From Burkholderia sp. SRS-W-2-2016 (GTDB lineage Bacteria; Pseudomonadota; Gammaproteobacteria; Burkholderiales; Burkholderiaceae), in the NCBI RefSeq assembly GCF_001931485.1, contig NZ_MSDV01000021.1, positions 1 through 64,000 on the forward strand: 64,000 bases of DNA. Direction: 5' to 3'. Below the pieces are notes generated by a model that had not been told where the DNA came from, searched no databases, and was given only the letters and a program-made list of their open reading frames with translations. Positions 29,334 through 38,721 of the stretch are shown piece after piece; position 1 is the first letter of the stretch; every line of letters starts with the position of its first letter. The translations under genes were made by a program, and so were the position numbers.

Positions 29334-30557
29334 ATGGCCGGCTCTTTCATCGAAATCACCGCCGAGGACGGCGGCCATTTCAACGCTTACGTCGCGCGCC
29401 CCGAGCAAGGCTCCGGCCCCGGGATCGTGCTGCTGCAGGAAATCTTCGGCGTCAACGAGTCCATGAAGGCGACCGCCGACCGCTATGCCGAAGAAGGCTA
29501 CGTGGTGCTGGTGCCCGACCTGTTCTGGCGCATCAAGCCGGGGATCGATCTCGGCTACGGCGACGCCGACATGCAGCAGGCGCTCGGCTATCTGAACCAG
29601 TTCGACGCCGATCTCGCGGTCAACGACATCGCCTCAACCATCGCAACGCTGCGCGCGCTGCCCGAACACGCGGGCAAGGTCGGCACGGTCGGCTTTTGCC
29701 TCGGCGGCAAGCTCGCGTTTCTGGCCGCCGCGCGCACCGACGTCGATTGCGCGGTCAGCTACTACGGCGTCGGCCTCGAAGACCTGCTCGACGACGTGCG
29801 CTCGATCTGCTGCCCGATGGTGTTCCACTTCGCCGCAAACGATGCGCACTGCCCGCCCGAAACGCGCGAGCGGATCAGCGCCGCGTTGCGCACGCGCCCG
29901 CAGATCGAGCAGTACGTGTACCCCGATTGCGATCACGCGTTCGCCGCGCCGCAGCGCCCGCAATACAACAAGCCCGCCGCGATGATGGCGTACTCGCGCA
30001 CGCTCGCGCTGCTGCGCAAGGTACTCGGCCCGGTCTACGATCTGAACGAGCTGTGGGAAGCGCACTGCTATCACGAGTTCGCGACGCGCGACGTCGAAGC
30101 GGTCATGCCGACGATGGTCGCCGAGCCCTACGTGAACCACGTGCCGACGATGACGGGCGGCGTCGGCCACGACCGCCTCAAGCGCTTCTACACGCATCAC
30201 TTCGTCAACTCGAATCCACCCGATACGAAGCTGATTCCGATCTCGCGCACGATCGGCTCGGATCGCGTGGTCGACGAATTCATTTTCAGCTGCACGCATA
30301 GCTGCGCGATCGACTGGCTGCTGCCGGGTGTCGCGCCGACCGGCAAGTACTTCGAAGTACCGATGCTCGCGGTGGTGTGCTTCCGCGGCGACAAGCTCTA
30401 TAACGAGCACATCTATTGGGATCAGGCGTCGGTGCTGGTGCAGGTCGGGCTGCTCGATCCGAAGGGGCTGCCGGTCGCCGGCATCGAAAGCGCGCGCAAG
30501 CTGCTCGACGAAACCTTGCCGTCGAATACGCTGATGGGTAGTCAATCGAAGGTCTGA
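29334..30557 (+). CDS. Dienelactone-hydrolase/NTF2-like fusion (IifA paralogue)
   Basis: The protein has 407 residues. I chose ATG 29334 because GGGAGA lies 8 bases upstream; GTG 29271 overlaps the ligase stop. Residues 1-230 are a dienelactone hydrolase domain with nucleophile Cys122 in GFCLGGKL, Asp in AANDAHCPPE and His in CDHAFAA. Residues 245-400 are an NTF2/SnoaL-like domain (MVAEPYVNHVPTMTGG, HIYWDQASVLVQ). A clear paralogue sits at 34713 as first gene of the indole cluster. Here it ends the 2-aminobenzoyl-CoA operon and could open or hydrolyse the dearomatised ring. Confidence 0.8.
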   Translation: MAGSFIEITAEDGGHFNAYVARPEQGSGPGIVLLQEIFGVNESMKATADRYAEEGYVVLVPDLFWRIKPGIDLGYGDADMQQALGYLNQFDADLAVNDIASTIATLRALPEHAGKVGTVGFCLGGKLAFLAAARTDVDCAVSYYGVGLEDLLDDVRSICCPMVFHFAANDAHCPPETRERISAALRTRPQIEQYVYPDCDHAFAAPQRPQYNKPAAMMAYSRTLALLRKVLGPVYDLNELWEAHCYHEFATRDVEAVMPTMVAEPYVNHVPTMTGGVGHDRLKRFYTHHFVNSNPPDTKLIPISRTIGSDRVVDEFIFSCTHSCAIDWLLPGVAPTGKYFEVPMLAVVCFRGDKLYNEHIYWDQASVLVQVGLLDPKGLPVAGIESARKLLDETLPSNTLMGSQSKV

Positions 30558-30658
30558 GCACGAGGGCGGCGAGCTCAAGCGAGCGTCAAAGACTAGAGCC
30601 CCGCCTCGGCGCAAGCTCACTATGATGTGAGGCTTCATCCGCCAACCACCGCCGCCCT

Positions 30659-31336
30659 ATGCTCACTGTCCATCATCTGAACAACTCCCGCTCGCAGCGC
30701 GTGCTGTGGCTGCTCGAAGAACTTGGCATCCCTTACGAGATCAAGCGCTACGAGCGCGACCCGAAAACGATGCTCGCACCGCCCGAGTTGCGCGCGGTGC
30801 ATCCGCTCGGCAAGTCGCCCGTCATTACCGACGATGGGCAAACGATCGCCGAGTCCGGTGCGATCGTCGAATACCTGATCGATAAATACGGCGCCGGACG
30901 GTTCGCGCCGCCGCCGGGCACGCCGGAGCGGCTGCGTTACACATACTGGCTGCATTACGCGGAAGGCTCGGCGATGCCGCCGCTGCTGCTGAAGCTGGTC
31001 GCGCAGCGCATCGCCGGCGCGCCGATGCCGTTCTTCGCGAAGCCGATCGCGCGCAAGATCGCCGCGACGCTGCAAGCGAGTTTCGTCGATCCGCAATTGC
31101 GGCTGCATCTCGGCTATATCGACAAGGAACTCGGCAAGACCGGCTGGTTCGCCGGCAACGACTTCAGCGCGGCCGACGTGCAGATGAGCTTTCCGCTCGA
31201 AGCCGCGAGCGCGCGCGGCGGCGTGGCCGAAAAATTGCCCGCGATTGCCGCGTTTTTGCAGCGCATTCACGCGCGGCCCGCGTATCAGCGCGCGCTGGAG
31301 CGCGGCGGCAAGTACGAGATTCTTGGCGGCGATTGA
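30659..31336 (+). CDS. Glutathione S-transferase
   Basis: The protein has 225 residues. The N-terminal thioredoxin-like domain starts MLTVHHLNNSRSQRVLWLLEEL, with Ser/Arg in the GSH-activating loop and the ES motif (GQTIAESGAIVEYL) that binds the glutamyl part. A helical C-terminal domain with NDFSAADVQMSFPLE follows. It probably conjugates or isomerises electrophiles, perhaps generated by aromatic catabolism nearby. It is a separate transcription unit 101 nt after the hydrolase. Confidence 0.87.
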   Translation: MLTVHHLNNSRSQRVLWLLEELGIPYEIKRYERDPKTMLAPPELRAVHPLGKSPVITDDGQTIAESGAIVEYLIDKYGAGRFAPPPGTPERLRYTYWLHYAEGSAMPPLLLKLVAQRIAGAPMPFFAKPIARKIAATLQASFVDPQLRLHLGYIDKELGKTGWFAGNDFSAADVQMSFPLEAASARGGVAEKLPAIAAFLQRIHARPAYQRALERGGKYEILGGD

Positions 31337-31545
31337 GCGGGTTCGAGTCGGCCTCATTTGGCAAAGGCACGCGCTGCATCGCGGCGCGCGCCGCCGGACC
31401 GGATTTCGTGGTTGGCCGACCCATAGCCCGGTGCTAGACTCGAAAACCGATCGTCGTCGGCCCGGCCCCGAATCCGTCCATTTCACCTCGTTCCTTCGAT
31501 TCCGGCCGCTTCCGCCCGACGCGTCGCGGCACAGGAGCGCCCCGC

Positions 31546-33039
31546 ATGACTCATTCCCTGCATGGCAAACAACGCTGGCTCGCACTGATCGTGCTGTGCC
31601 TGGGTGTGCTGATGATCGTGCTCGACACGACGATCGTCAACGTCGCATTGCCGTCGATCGCCGCCGATCTGCACTTCAGCGAAACCTCGCTCGTGTGGGT
31701 CGTCAATGCGTACATGCTGACGTTCGGCGGCTGCCTGCTGCTCGGCGGACGCCTCGGCGATCTGTATGGGCACCGGCGGCTGTTTCTCGGCGGCATCACG
31801 CTGTTTACGCTCGCGTCGCTCGCCTGCGGGCTCGCGAACTCGCAGCTTCTGCTGATCGCCGCGCGCGCGGTGCAGGGGCTCGGCGGCGCGATCGTGTCAG
31901 CGGTGTCGCTGTCGCTGATCATGAATCTGTTCACCGAATCCGGCGAGCGCGCGAAAGCGATGGGCGTGTACGGCTTCGTCTGCGCGGGCGGCGGCAGTAT
32001 CGGCGTGCTGCTCGGCGGACTGCTGACCAACCTGCTCAGCTGGCATTGGATCTTCCTCGTCAATCTGCCGATCGGCATCGCGGTCTACGCGCTGTGCGTC
32101 GCGCTGCTGCCGGCCGCGCGCGGACACGCGCACGGCGAACGGCTCGACGTGGCCGGCGCGGTCAGCATCACCGCGTCGCTGATGCTCGCGGTCTATGCGG
32201 TCGTCAACGGCAACGAGGTGGGCTGGACCTCGCTGCAGACACTGGGGCTGCTCGGCGTCGCACTGCTATTGCTCGCGGTATTCCTGTTGCTCGAAGCACG
32301 CGTCGAACATCCGTTGATGCCGTTGGGCTTGCTGCGGCTGCGCAACGTCGCGACCGCGAACGTGGTCGGCGTGCTGTGGGCGGCCGCGATGTTCGCGTGG
32401 TTTTTCATCTCGGCGCTGTATCTGCAACGCGTGCTCGGTTATCGGCCGTTGCAGGTCGGCCTCGCGTTTTTGCCCGCGAATCTGATCATGGCGTTCTTTT
32501 CGTTGGGCCTGTCGGCGCGTGTGGTGATGCGCTTCGGGCTGCGCCGGCCGCTCTCGGCCGGCTTGCTGCTCGCGGCGGCCGGGCTCGCGCTGTTCGCGCG
32601 GGCGCCGGTGGACGGCAGCTTCGTCGTGGATGTGTTGCCCGGCATGGTGCTGCTCGGCATCGGCGCGGGTGTCGCGTTCAACCCACTGCTACTCGCCGCG
32701 ATGAGCGACGTCGATCCGGCCGATTCGGGGCTCGCGTCGGGGATCGTGAATACGTCGTTCATGATGGGCGGCGCGCTCGGGCTGGCGGTGCTCGCAAGTC
32801 TCGCGGCCGCGCGCAGCGAAGCGATGACTGCTTCGGCGGACGCGACCGTCGCGCTCAATAGCGGCTATCACGTCGCGTTTCTGGTCGGGGCGATCTTTGC
32901 GGCGGTGGCGGGCGTGTTCGGTGGATTGATGTTGCGGCCCGGGTTGGCGAGCGGTCCGCCAGCGCAAGCCGGCGATGGTATCGATGCGCCGGCGGCCGAA
33001 TCGTCGCGCGATACCCAGGCGGCAGCGGAAAACGGCTGA
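31546..33039 (+). CDS. DHA2-type MFS multidrug exporter
   Basis: The protein has 497 residues with AGGAGC upstream of the ATG. It has about 14 hydrophobic helices, the count of the DHA2 (EmrB/QacA) family. The family signature LDTTIVNVALPSI is in helix 1, and GRLGDLYGHRR is the motif A loop after helix 2. It should export toxic organic compounds with proton antiport. No periplasmic adaptor gene is adjacent. Substrate unknown. Confidence 0.88.
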   Translation: MTHSLHGKQRWLALIVLCLGVLMIVLDTTIVNVALPSIAADLHFSETSLVWVVNAYMLTFGGCLLLGGRLGDLYGHRRLFLGGITLFTLASLACGLANSQLLLIAARAVQGLGGAIVSAVSLSLIMNLFTESGERAKAMGVYGFVCAGGGSIGVLLGGLLTNLLSWHWIFLVNLPIGIAVYALCVALLPAARGHAHGERLDVAGAVSITASLMLAVYAVVNGNEVGWTSLQTLGLLGVALLLLAVFLLLEARVEHPLMPLGLLRLRNVATANVVGVLWAAAMFAWFFISALYLQRVLGYRPLQVGLAFLPANLIMAFFSLGLSARVVMRFGLRRPLSAGLLLAAAGLALFARAPVDGSFVVDVLPGMVLLGIGAGVAFNPLLLAAMSDVDPADSGLASGIVNTSFMMGGALGLAVLASLAAARSEAMTASADATVALNSGYHVAFLVGAIFAAVAGVFGGLMLRPGLASGPPAQAGDGIDAPAAESSRDTQAAAENG

Positions 33040-33048
33040 GCCCGGGTT

Positions 33049-33070
33049 GCGCGGCAATGGACCGCCGCGC
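33049..33070. terminator. Hairpin between convergent MFS and serine hydrolase genes
   Basis: GCGCGGC pairs with GCCGCGC around an 8-base loop. It sits between two convergent stop codons and may serve both, although neither side has a U-run. Confidence 0.4.
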
Positions 33071-33132
33071 AGACACGCCTCGCGAAACCGGCATGCAATC
33101 GCGGCCATTGCCCGCCGGTTTATTTCCTTCCG

Positions 33133-34383
33133 TTAAGGCCGCCCCTCGTCCGGAATATCCGCCGCCTTGCTGAGTTCCGCCATCAGAATCCGCGCGATCT
33201 CGTTCGCGGGCGAGCGGCCATCCGGCGCCGCGGCCGTCGCGGCCCATGTAACGATCGTCGTTTTGGTCGCCGGATCGTAGCCCATGAACGTATTGAAGCC
33301 GGGTATTTCGCCCGTGTGTCCGTAGAACGTGCCGAATCGGGCAAGGCCCAGGCAGTAACTCGCGGCATTCGGATTCGACGGATCCACCGACTGGCAACTC
33401 GCGAGCCGTTGCGCCTGTAAATCAGCGTTCAGATAGCCGCCGCCCACCATCCGCTGCACGTAGGCCGCCAGTTCTTTCGCGGTCGAAATGCCCGAGCCGG
33501 CGGTCCACGCCCACGACGTATTCGCGGACGTCACATCGGCCGGTTGCAGCGTGCCGTTCTTCGCGGCGGCCTGACGCGCGGGAGACAGCTCGTCGCTATC
33601 GATCGTCTCGACATTGGTGCCCCACTGGTAGCCGTGCGGCGCCGGCGCGGGCAGCGACGTATCGTTCTGCGGCGGCAGGAACGTTTCGGTCAAACCGAGC
33701 GGCGTGAAAAGACGCGCTTTGATCGCGTCGGCCGCACTCATCCCGGTTAGCTGTTCGATGATCAGCCCGAGCAATACCGTGTTCGTGTTCGAGTAGCGGA
33801 AATCGGCGCCAGGCGCGAAATACACCGGTTGACTGAAGCCGATGTCGAGCAATTCGTTCGTGGTCCACACTTTGTTCGGCTGCGCGTCGAGCGTCTGATT
33901 GAACGCGAGGTTGGTCGAATAGTTGTAGAGACCGCTGCGCATTTCCAGCAACTGCGCGATCGTGATCTGGTCGCCATTCGGTACGTTCGCCACGTATTTG
34001 CTGACCGGGTCGGTCAGCGCCAGCTTGCCTTCCTGCACCAGTTGCAGGATTACCGTGCCGGTCCAGGTTTTCGTCACACTGCCGACACGGAAATGCGCGT
34101 TGACCGGAATCGGCGTATTCGTGCCTCTCTGCGCGGTTCCGAACGATTCGAGCCACTCGCCTTGCGGCGATTGCACGTACACGACTGCGCCGGAAGTCAA
34201 AGTATCGGCGAGCATCGCGTTGATCTGCGGGCGCGCCTCCGTCGCATAGGCCGGCTCGTTCGACGTGAGGTTGTCGCCCCCGCAAGCGGCAACCGTTACG
34301 GCGATTCCCGCGGCCAACGCGAGCCCATACGTTCGAGCGGAGATACCACGTGCTATGAACAGAACAAAGCGGGAAGTTGCCAT
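33133..34383 (-). CDS. Serine beta-lactamase-like hydrolase lipoprotein (class C/DD-carboxypeptidase type)
   Basis: The protein has 416 residues. ATG 34383 has AGGGAG upstream and starts a signal with lipobox VAAC (Cys34). The penicillin-recognising triad is complete: SxxK Ser102-Val-Thr-Lys105 in RVGSVTKTW, YxN in RYSNTNT, and HTG in YGHTGEIPGF. The fold is that of Streptomyces R61 DD-carboxypeptidase and EstB-type esterases. Likely roles are peptidoglycan editing or ester hydrolysis in the periplasm; it need not confer drug resistance. Confidence 0.88.
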   Translation of the reverse strand: MATSRFVLFIARGISARTYGLALAAGIAVTVAACGGDNLTSNEPAYATEARPQINAMLADTLTSGAVVYVQSPQGEWLESFGTAQRGTNTPIPVNAHFRVGSVTKTWTGTVILQLVQEGKLALTDPVSKYVANVPNGDQITIAQLLEMRSGLYNYSTNLAFNQTLDAQPNKVWTTNELLDIGFSQPVYFAPGADFRYSNTNTVLLGLIIEQLTGMSAADAIKARLFTPLGLTETFLPPQNDTSLPAPAPHGYQWGTNVETIDSDELSPARQAAAKNGTLQPADVTSANTSWAWTAGSGISTAKELAAYVQRMVGGGYLNADLQAQRLASCQSVDPSNPNAASYCLGLARFGTFYGHTGEIPGFNTFMGYDPATKTTIVTWAATAAAPDGRSPANEIARILMAELSKAADIPDEGRP

Positions 34384-34712
34384 TGCGTTGCGCTCCCTGA
34401 TCGTGGGATTAACGTCTTGATGACATGTGCCGGTGCTCCGAACCGCATCGAACAACTATAGGACGGGAATCGCGCATCTGGGGTGCGCTTCACCTCAATA
34501 GGTCACGGCTTGATCGCACTTTGGCATGTTCCGATGCCGAAATCCACAACTCGCTGAAGGGGCGCCCCGTCACCGGCTAGTAACAGGATTGCCTGCGTCC
34601 TGACCCGAGGTTTTTGTATTCCGTGGATATCCGCTGAATGAAACGGATAGCCCGCATTGTTTTGTCGCCGAACACTGGAGCCACTCAAGCACAACGAAAC
34701 AGAGAGGCTCTC
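34384..34712. promoter_or_regulatory. Divergent region with AraC-type repeats before the indole cluster
   Basis: No gene seen. Two direct repeats, GGATATCCGC (34625-34634) and GGATAGCCCGC (34645-34655), start exactly 20 bp apart, a spacing typical of AraC-family half-sites. An inverted GGCAT/ATGCC pair lies near 34530. The same GGATAGC word recurs before the AraC gene at 39941 (39708-39717 reversed; 39798-39806). This is a candidate site for the cluster's own regulator. Confidence 0.55.
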
Positions 34713-35957
34713 ATGAAAGGACGATACATAGAAATTCCGGCACCGGACGGCCGCGCGTTCCGTGCCTACCTGGCGACGCCGGCGAGCGGCACCGGCCCCG
34801 GCATCGTGTTGTGCCAGGAAATCTTCGGCGTCAACCAGACCATTCGGGACGTCGCCGACTATTACGCGGAGGAAGGCTATACGGTACTGGCGCCCGACCT
34901 GTACTGGCGCGTCGAAACGGGTATCGAACTCGGTTATACGGAAGCCGATTTCGCGCGTGCGTTCGAACTGTATCGTCAGTACGACGAAAACAAAGGCGTC
35001 GCCGATATCGCCTCGACACTCGACGTGCTGCGCGAATTGCCCGAGTGCGACGGCGAGACCGGCGTGCTGGGCTTCTGCCTCGGCGGCAAACTCGCTTATC
35101 TGGCGGCCTGCCGTCTGCCCGTTGCTTGCGCGGTCAGCTACTACGGCGTGGGCATCGAGCGGGCGCTCGACGAAGCCGCTGGAATCAAAGGGCGGCTGGT
35201 GCTGAACCTCGCCGCGCTCGATCGCTTCTGCCCGCCCGAAGCGCAGCAGCAGATCGCGACCGCGCTCGCGGGCAACGACCACATCGAGGTCCACGTCTAC
35301 CCAGGCGTCGATCACGCGTTCGCTCGCAGCGGCGGCGAGCATTACGACAAACCCGCGGCGATGATCGCGCATGAGCGCGCGGTCGCCGCCTTTCGCCGGT
35401 CGATGGGCCCGCACTACGACCTGTCGGCGCTATGGGACCAGCACCTCGCCCACGAATTCGCGACCCGCGACGTCGACGCGACGATGGCCACGATGGTGGC
35501 CGAGCCCTACGTGAACCACATCCCGACATTGACGGGCGGTGTCGGCTATACGGAGTTAAAGCGCTTCTACCGCCACCATTTCGTGCACGCGAATCCGCCC
35601 GATACCGCCATTACGCCGATTTCCCGCACGATCGGCGCGACGCAGATCGTCGACGAAATGCTGTTCTGCTTCACCCATAGCACCGAGATCGACTGGATGC
35701 TGCCCGGCGTCGCGCCGACCGGCAAGCGCGTCGAAATTCCGCTGCTCGCAGTCGTGAAGTTCCGCGGCAACAAGCTCTATCACGAGCACATCTACTGGGA
35801 CCAGGCCAGCGTGCTGGTGCAGATCGGCCTGCTCGATCCGCGCGGGCTGCCGACCACCGGTGTCGATACAGCACGCAAGCTGCTCGACGAAACCGTGCCG
35901 TCGAACACGCTGATGACGCGCTGGCGGGACAGCGTCGCCGTCAACGACGCGCGCTGA
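34713..35957 (+). CDS. iifA: IifA-like cofactor-independent oxygenase (dienelactone hydrolase/NTF2 fusion)
   Basis: The protein has 414 residues; ATG 34713 is preceded by AGAGAGG. It has the same two-domain structure as its paralogue at 29334: hydrolase domain with Cys in GFCLGGKL, Asp in LAALDRFCPPE and His in VDHAFAR, then an NTF2-like domain. As first gene before an SDR, a StyA-like oxygenase and a flavin reductase, it corresponds to IifA of the Acinetobacter indole cluster, reported to convert 3-hydroxyindolin-2-one to anthranilate without a cofactor. The identification relies on gene order and my recollection of that cluster. Confidence 0.75.
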   Translation: MKGRYIEIPAPDGRAFRAYLATPASGTGPGIVLCQEIFGVNQTIRDVADYYAEEGYTVLAPDLYWRVETGIELGYTEADFARAFELYRQYDENKGVADIASTLDVLRELPECDGETGVLGFCLGGKLAYLAACRLPVACAVSYYGVGIERALDEAAGIKGRLVLNLAALDRFCPPEAQQQIATALAGNDHIEVHVYPGVDHAFARSGGEHYDKPAAMIAHERAVAAFRRSMGPHYDLSALWDQHLAHEFATRDVDATMATMVAEPYVNHIPTLTGGVGYTELKRFYRHHFVHANPPDTAITPISRTIGATQIVDEMLFCFTHSTEIDWMLPGVAPTGKRVEIPLLAVVKFRGNKLYHEHIYWDQASVLVQIGLLDPRGLPTTGVDTARKLLDETVPSNTLMTRWRDSVAVNDAR

Positions 35958-36002
35958 CCTCAACCACACACCCCACACCAACTAACAAACGGAGACGCAA
36001 TC

Positions 36003-36791
36003 ATGACCTCACTCGCAGGCAAGACCGCGCTCGTGACCGGCGGCGCCACGCTGATCGGCGCGGCGGTCGCCAAAGATCTGGCCGCCGCCGGCGCCCGTGT
36101 CGCCGTACTCGATATCGACGCGCGCAACGGCGCCCAGGTGGCCGAAGCACTCGGCCCCAACGGTCTCTTCATCGAAACCGACATCACCAGCGACAGCGCG
36201 CTGGAGCAGGCGGTCGCCAACGTCGCCGCCACGTTCGGCGGCATCGACATCCTCGTCAACCTGGCGTGCAGCTACGTGGACAACGGCATCCAGGCGAGCC
36301 GCAACGACTGGCTCGCGGCGATGAACGTGAACGTGATCTCGGCGGTGGTGCTCGCGAAGCTCGTGCATCCGTACATGGTCGAACGCGGCGGCGGTTCGAT
36401 CGTGAACTTCAGCTCGATCTCGGCCGGCTGCGCGCAGACCGGACGCTGGCTTTACCCGACGTCGAAAGCCGCGCTCAAGGCCCTCACCCGCAGCATGGCA
36501 ATGGACCTCGCGCCGGACGGCATCCGCGTGAATTCGGTCTCGCCCGGCTGGACGTGGTCGCGCGTGATGGACGAACTCACGCATGGCGATCGCGCGAAAA
36601 CCGATCGCGTGGCCGCGCCGTTTCATCTGCTTGGACGCGTCGGCAATCCGGAGGAAGTCGCGCACGTCGTCACGTTCCTGTGCAGCGCTGCCGCGAGCTT
36701 CGTGACGGGCGCCGATTACGCGGTGGACGGCGGCTATTCGGCCATGGGCCCCGAGCAGGCGAGCCCGGCCATTCCGCGGCTGGCCGAATAA
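36003..36791 (+). CDS. iifB: Short-chain dehydrogenase (IifB-like, indole dihydrodiol dehydrogenase)
   Basis: The protein has 262 residues with GGAGACG before the ATG. SDR motifs: TGGATLIG cofactor loop, the NLACSY segment replacing the usual NNAG, catalytic Ser in NFSSISAG, YPTSK, and a C-terminal DYAVDGGYSAMG. The unusual NNAG replacement separates it from the SDR at 23280. In the iif pathway this enzyme oxidises the indole-2,3-dihydrodiol to 3-hydroxyindolin-2-one. Confidence 0.8.
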   Translation: MTSLAGKTALVTGGATLIGAAVAKDLAAAGARVAVLDIDARNGAQVAEALGPNGLFIETDITSDSALEQAVANVAATFGGIDILVNLACSYVDNGIQASRNDWLAAMNVNVISAVVLAKLVHPYMVERGGGSIVNFSSISAGCAQTGRWLYPTSKAALKALTRSMAMDLAPDGIRVNSVSPGWTWSRVMDELTHGDRAKTDRVAAPFHLLGRVGNPEEVAHVVTFLCSAAASFVTGADYAVDGGYSAMGPEQASPAIPRLAE

Positions 36792-36851
36792 ATCCAACGC
36801 GCGGCTTTTGCGACCGCGCTTTCAACCGTTATTCACATCGAGGTATCCATC

Positions 36852-38099
36852 ATGAGAAAAGTCGCCATCGTCGGCGCAGGCCAGTCGGGCCTGCAACTCG
36901 CTCTCGCACTGCTCGAACGCGATTACGAGGTCACGCTCGCCACCAATCGCGATGCGCAGCAAATCCGCACCGGCAAGGTCATGTCGAGTCAGTGCATGTT
37001 CAATACGTCGCTGCAGATCGAGCGCGACCTCGGGCTGAACTGGTGGGACGATCAGTGCCCGCCGGTCGAAGGCATCGGTCTCGCGATTCCGCACCCGGAG
37101 GTGCCCGGTACGAAGCTGATCGACTGGTCTGCACCCCTGACTAACCATGCGCAGTCGGTCGACCAGCGCGTCAAGATGTCGGCCTGGCTCGAAGCCGTGG
37201 AACAGCGCGGCGCCCACGTACGGATCTGCGATGTCGGCGTGCCCGAAATGGAAGAACTCGCCCGAACTCATGATCTCGTGCTGCTGGCCGCGGGCAAAGG
37301 CGAGATCGTCAATCTGCTGGGCCGCAATCCGCAACGCAGCCCGTTCGACAAGCCGCAGCGTGCGCTGGCGCTGACCTACGTGAAGGGCATGGCGCCTTCC
37401 GCGCCGTACTCGCGTGTGCGCTTCAATCTGATTCCGGGCGTCGGCGAATATTTCGTGTTTCCCGCGCTGACCACGACCGGCCCGTGCGAAATCATGGTGT
37501 TCGAAGGCATTCCCGGCGGCCCGTTCGATTGCTGGGGCGACGTGAAGACGCCGGAACAGCATCTCGCGACGAGCCTCGCATTGCTTCGCAAGTATCTTCC
37601 CTGGGAAGCGGAACGCTGCGCGAACGTCGAGCTGACCGATCCGAACGGCGTGCTGTCCGGCCGTTTCGCGCCCACCGTACGCAATCCTTACTTCCGGCTG
37701 CCGTCCGGCAAGACCGTGTTCGGGATGGCCGATGCGATCGTCGTCAACGATCCGATCACGGGCCAGGGGTCGAACAATGCCGCGAAGTGCACGAAGGTCT
37801 ATCTCGACGCGATTCTCGAACGCAGCGGCGCCGCGTTCAGCGAAGACTGGATGCAGCAGACCTTCGAGCGCTACTGGTCGTATGCGCAAGCGGTCGTCAT
37901 GTGGACCAACTCGCTGCTCACGCCGCCCCCGCCGCACATTCTCGAACTGCTCGGCGCGGCCGGCCAGTTTCCGTCGCTGGCCTCGCTGATTGCCAACGGT
38001 TTCGACGACCCGCGCACGTTCTCGCCCTGGTGGTTCGATCCCGCCGCGTGCGCGGCCGTGATCGGCGAACACGCGGCGCGCGCCGCGCAGGCCGCCTGA
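36852..38099 (+). CDS. iifC: Indole oxygenase, StyA-type two-component flavin monooxygenase
   Basis: The protein has 415 residues, the length of styrene monooxygenase StyA. It has FAD motif IVGAGQSGLQLALAL, then TGKVMSSQCMFNTSLQ, LVLLAAGKGEIV and the late GMADAIVVNDPITGQGSNNA, all characteristic of the StyA/IndA group E monooxygenases. These need reduced FAD from a partner reductase, here the next gene. The expected reaction is epoxidation of indole at C2-C3. Styrene is an alternative substrate, but no styrene oxide isomerase or StyD gene is near. Confidence 0.85.
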   Translation: MRKVAIVGAGQSGLQLALALLERDYEVTLATNRDAQQIRTGKVMSSQCMFNTSLQIERDLGLNWWDDQCPPVEGIGLAIPHPEVPGTKLIDWSAPLTNHAQSVDQRVKMSAWLEAVEQRGAHVRICDVGVPEMEELARTHDLVLLAAGKGEIVNLLGRNPQRSPFDKPQRALALTYVKGMAPSAPYSRVRFNLIPGVGEYFVFPALTTTGPCEIMVFEGIPGGPFDCWGDVKTPEQHLATSLALLRKYLPWEAERCANVELTDPNGVLSGRFAPTVRNPYFRLPSGKTVFGMADAIVVNDPITGQGSNNAAKCTKVYLDAILERSGAAFSEDWMQQTFERYWSYAQAVVMWTNSLLTPPPPHILELLGAAGQFPSLASLIANGFDDPRTFSPWWFDPAACAAVIGEHAARAAQAA

Positions 38100-38128
38100 C
38101 GCATCCACAACGACCAAGGAGAAAGCTC

Positions 38129-38680
38129 ATGTCCCAAGCCCTGGAAGCCCCGACCGCGACCCCGCCCGCCGCCGCCAATCCGGATGATCTGGCCAATGCG
38201 CTGCGACAGCTGCGCAACGCATTCGGCCAGTATCCGACCGGCGTGACCGTCATCACCGCCGCCGCGCGCGACGGCCGCAAGATCGGACTGACCGCGAACT
38301 CGTTTGCATCGCTGTCGCTCGATCCGCCTCTCGTGCTGTGGAGTATCGGCAAGAACTCGCCCAGTTGCGTGGACTTCGTCGATGCCGGGCATTTCGCGAT
38401 CAACGTGCTGGCCGAACATCAGATCGAACTGTCGCGCCGCTTTGCGAAGCCGTCGCCGGACAAATATGCCGGCGTCGCCTGCCGCGAAAGCCTCGGCGGC
38501 GCGATGGTGCTCGACGGCTGCAGCGCGCACTTCGTGTGCCGCAATCTCGCGCAGCACGAAGGCGGCGATCACCTGATCTTCGTCGGCCAGATCGAGCATT
38601 TCGAAGCGGGCGGACACGCGCCGCTGGTTTTCCATCTCGGGCAGTACGGCGCGGTGGCCGATCATCCGGCCCTTGCCTGA
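38129..38680 (+). CDS. iifD: Flavin reductase partner of the indole oxygenase
   Basis: The protein has 183 residues with AAGGAGA before ATG 38129. It belongs to the HpaC/StyB flavin reductase family: LRNAFGQYPTGVTVITA, GLTANSFASLSLDPPLVLWSI, HFAINVLAEHQ, and GDHLIFVGQIEHFE near the C-terminus. It uses NAD(P)H to reduce free FAD for the adjacent StyA-like oxygenase. Spacing of 29 nt and the same strand support one operon. Confidence 0.87.
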   Translation: MSQALEAPTATPPAAANPDDLANALRQLRNAFGQYPTGVTVITAAARDGRKIGLTANSFASLSLDPPLVLWSIGKNSPSCVDFVDAGHFAINVLAEHQIELSRRFAKPSPDKYAGVACRESLGGAMVLDGCSAHFVCRNLAQHEGGDHLIFVGQIEHFEAGGHAPLVFHLGQYGAVADHPALA

Positions 38681-38721
38681 AGCCGATACTTCGCAGCCCT
38701 TATAACAACACAGGAGACCCT

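Noticed and set aside
33133..34383. Antibiotic resistance beta-lactamase
   Set aside because: Lipoprotein anchor and the R61-like HTG/YSN pattern fit DD-carboxypeptidase or esterase relatives; resistance cannot be inferred.
36852..38680. Styrene degradation (styAB)
   Set aside because: No styrene oxide isomerase or phenylacetaldehyde dehydrogenase is adjacent, whereas the iifA-B-C-D order with AraC regulator matches indole clusters.
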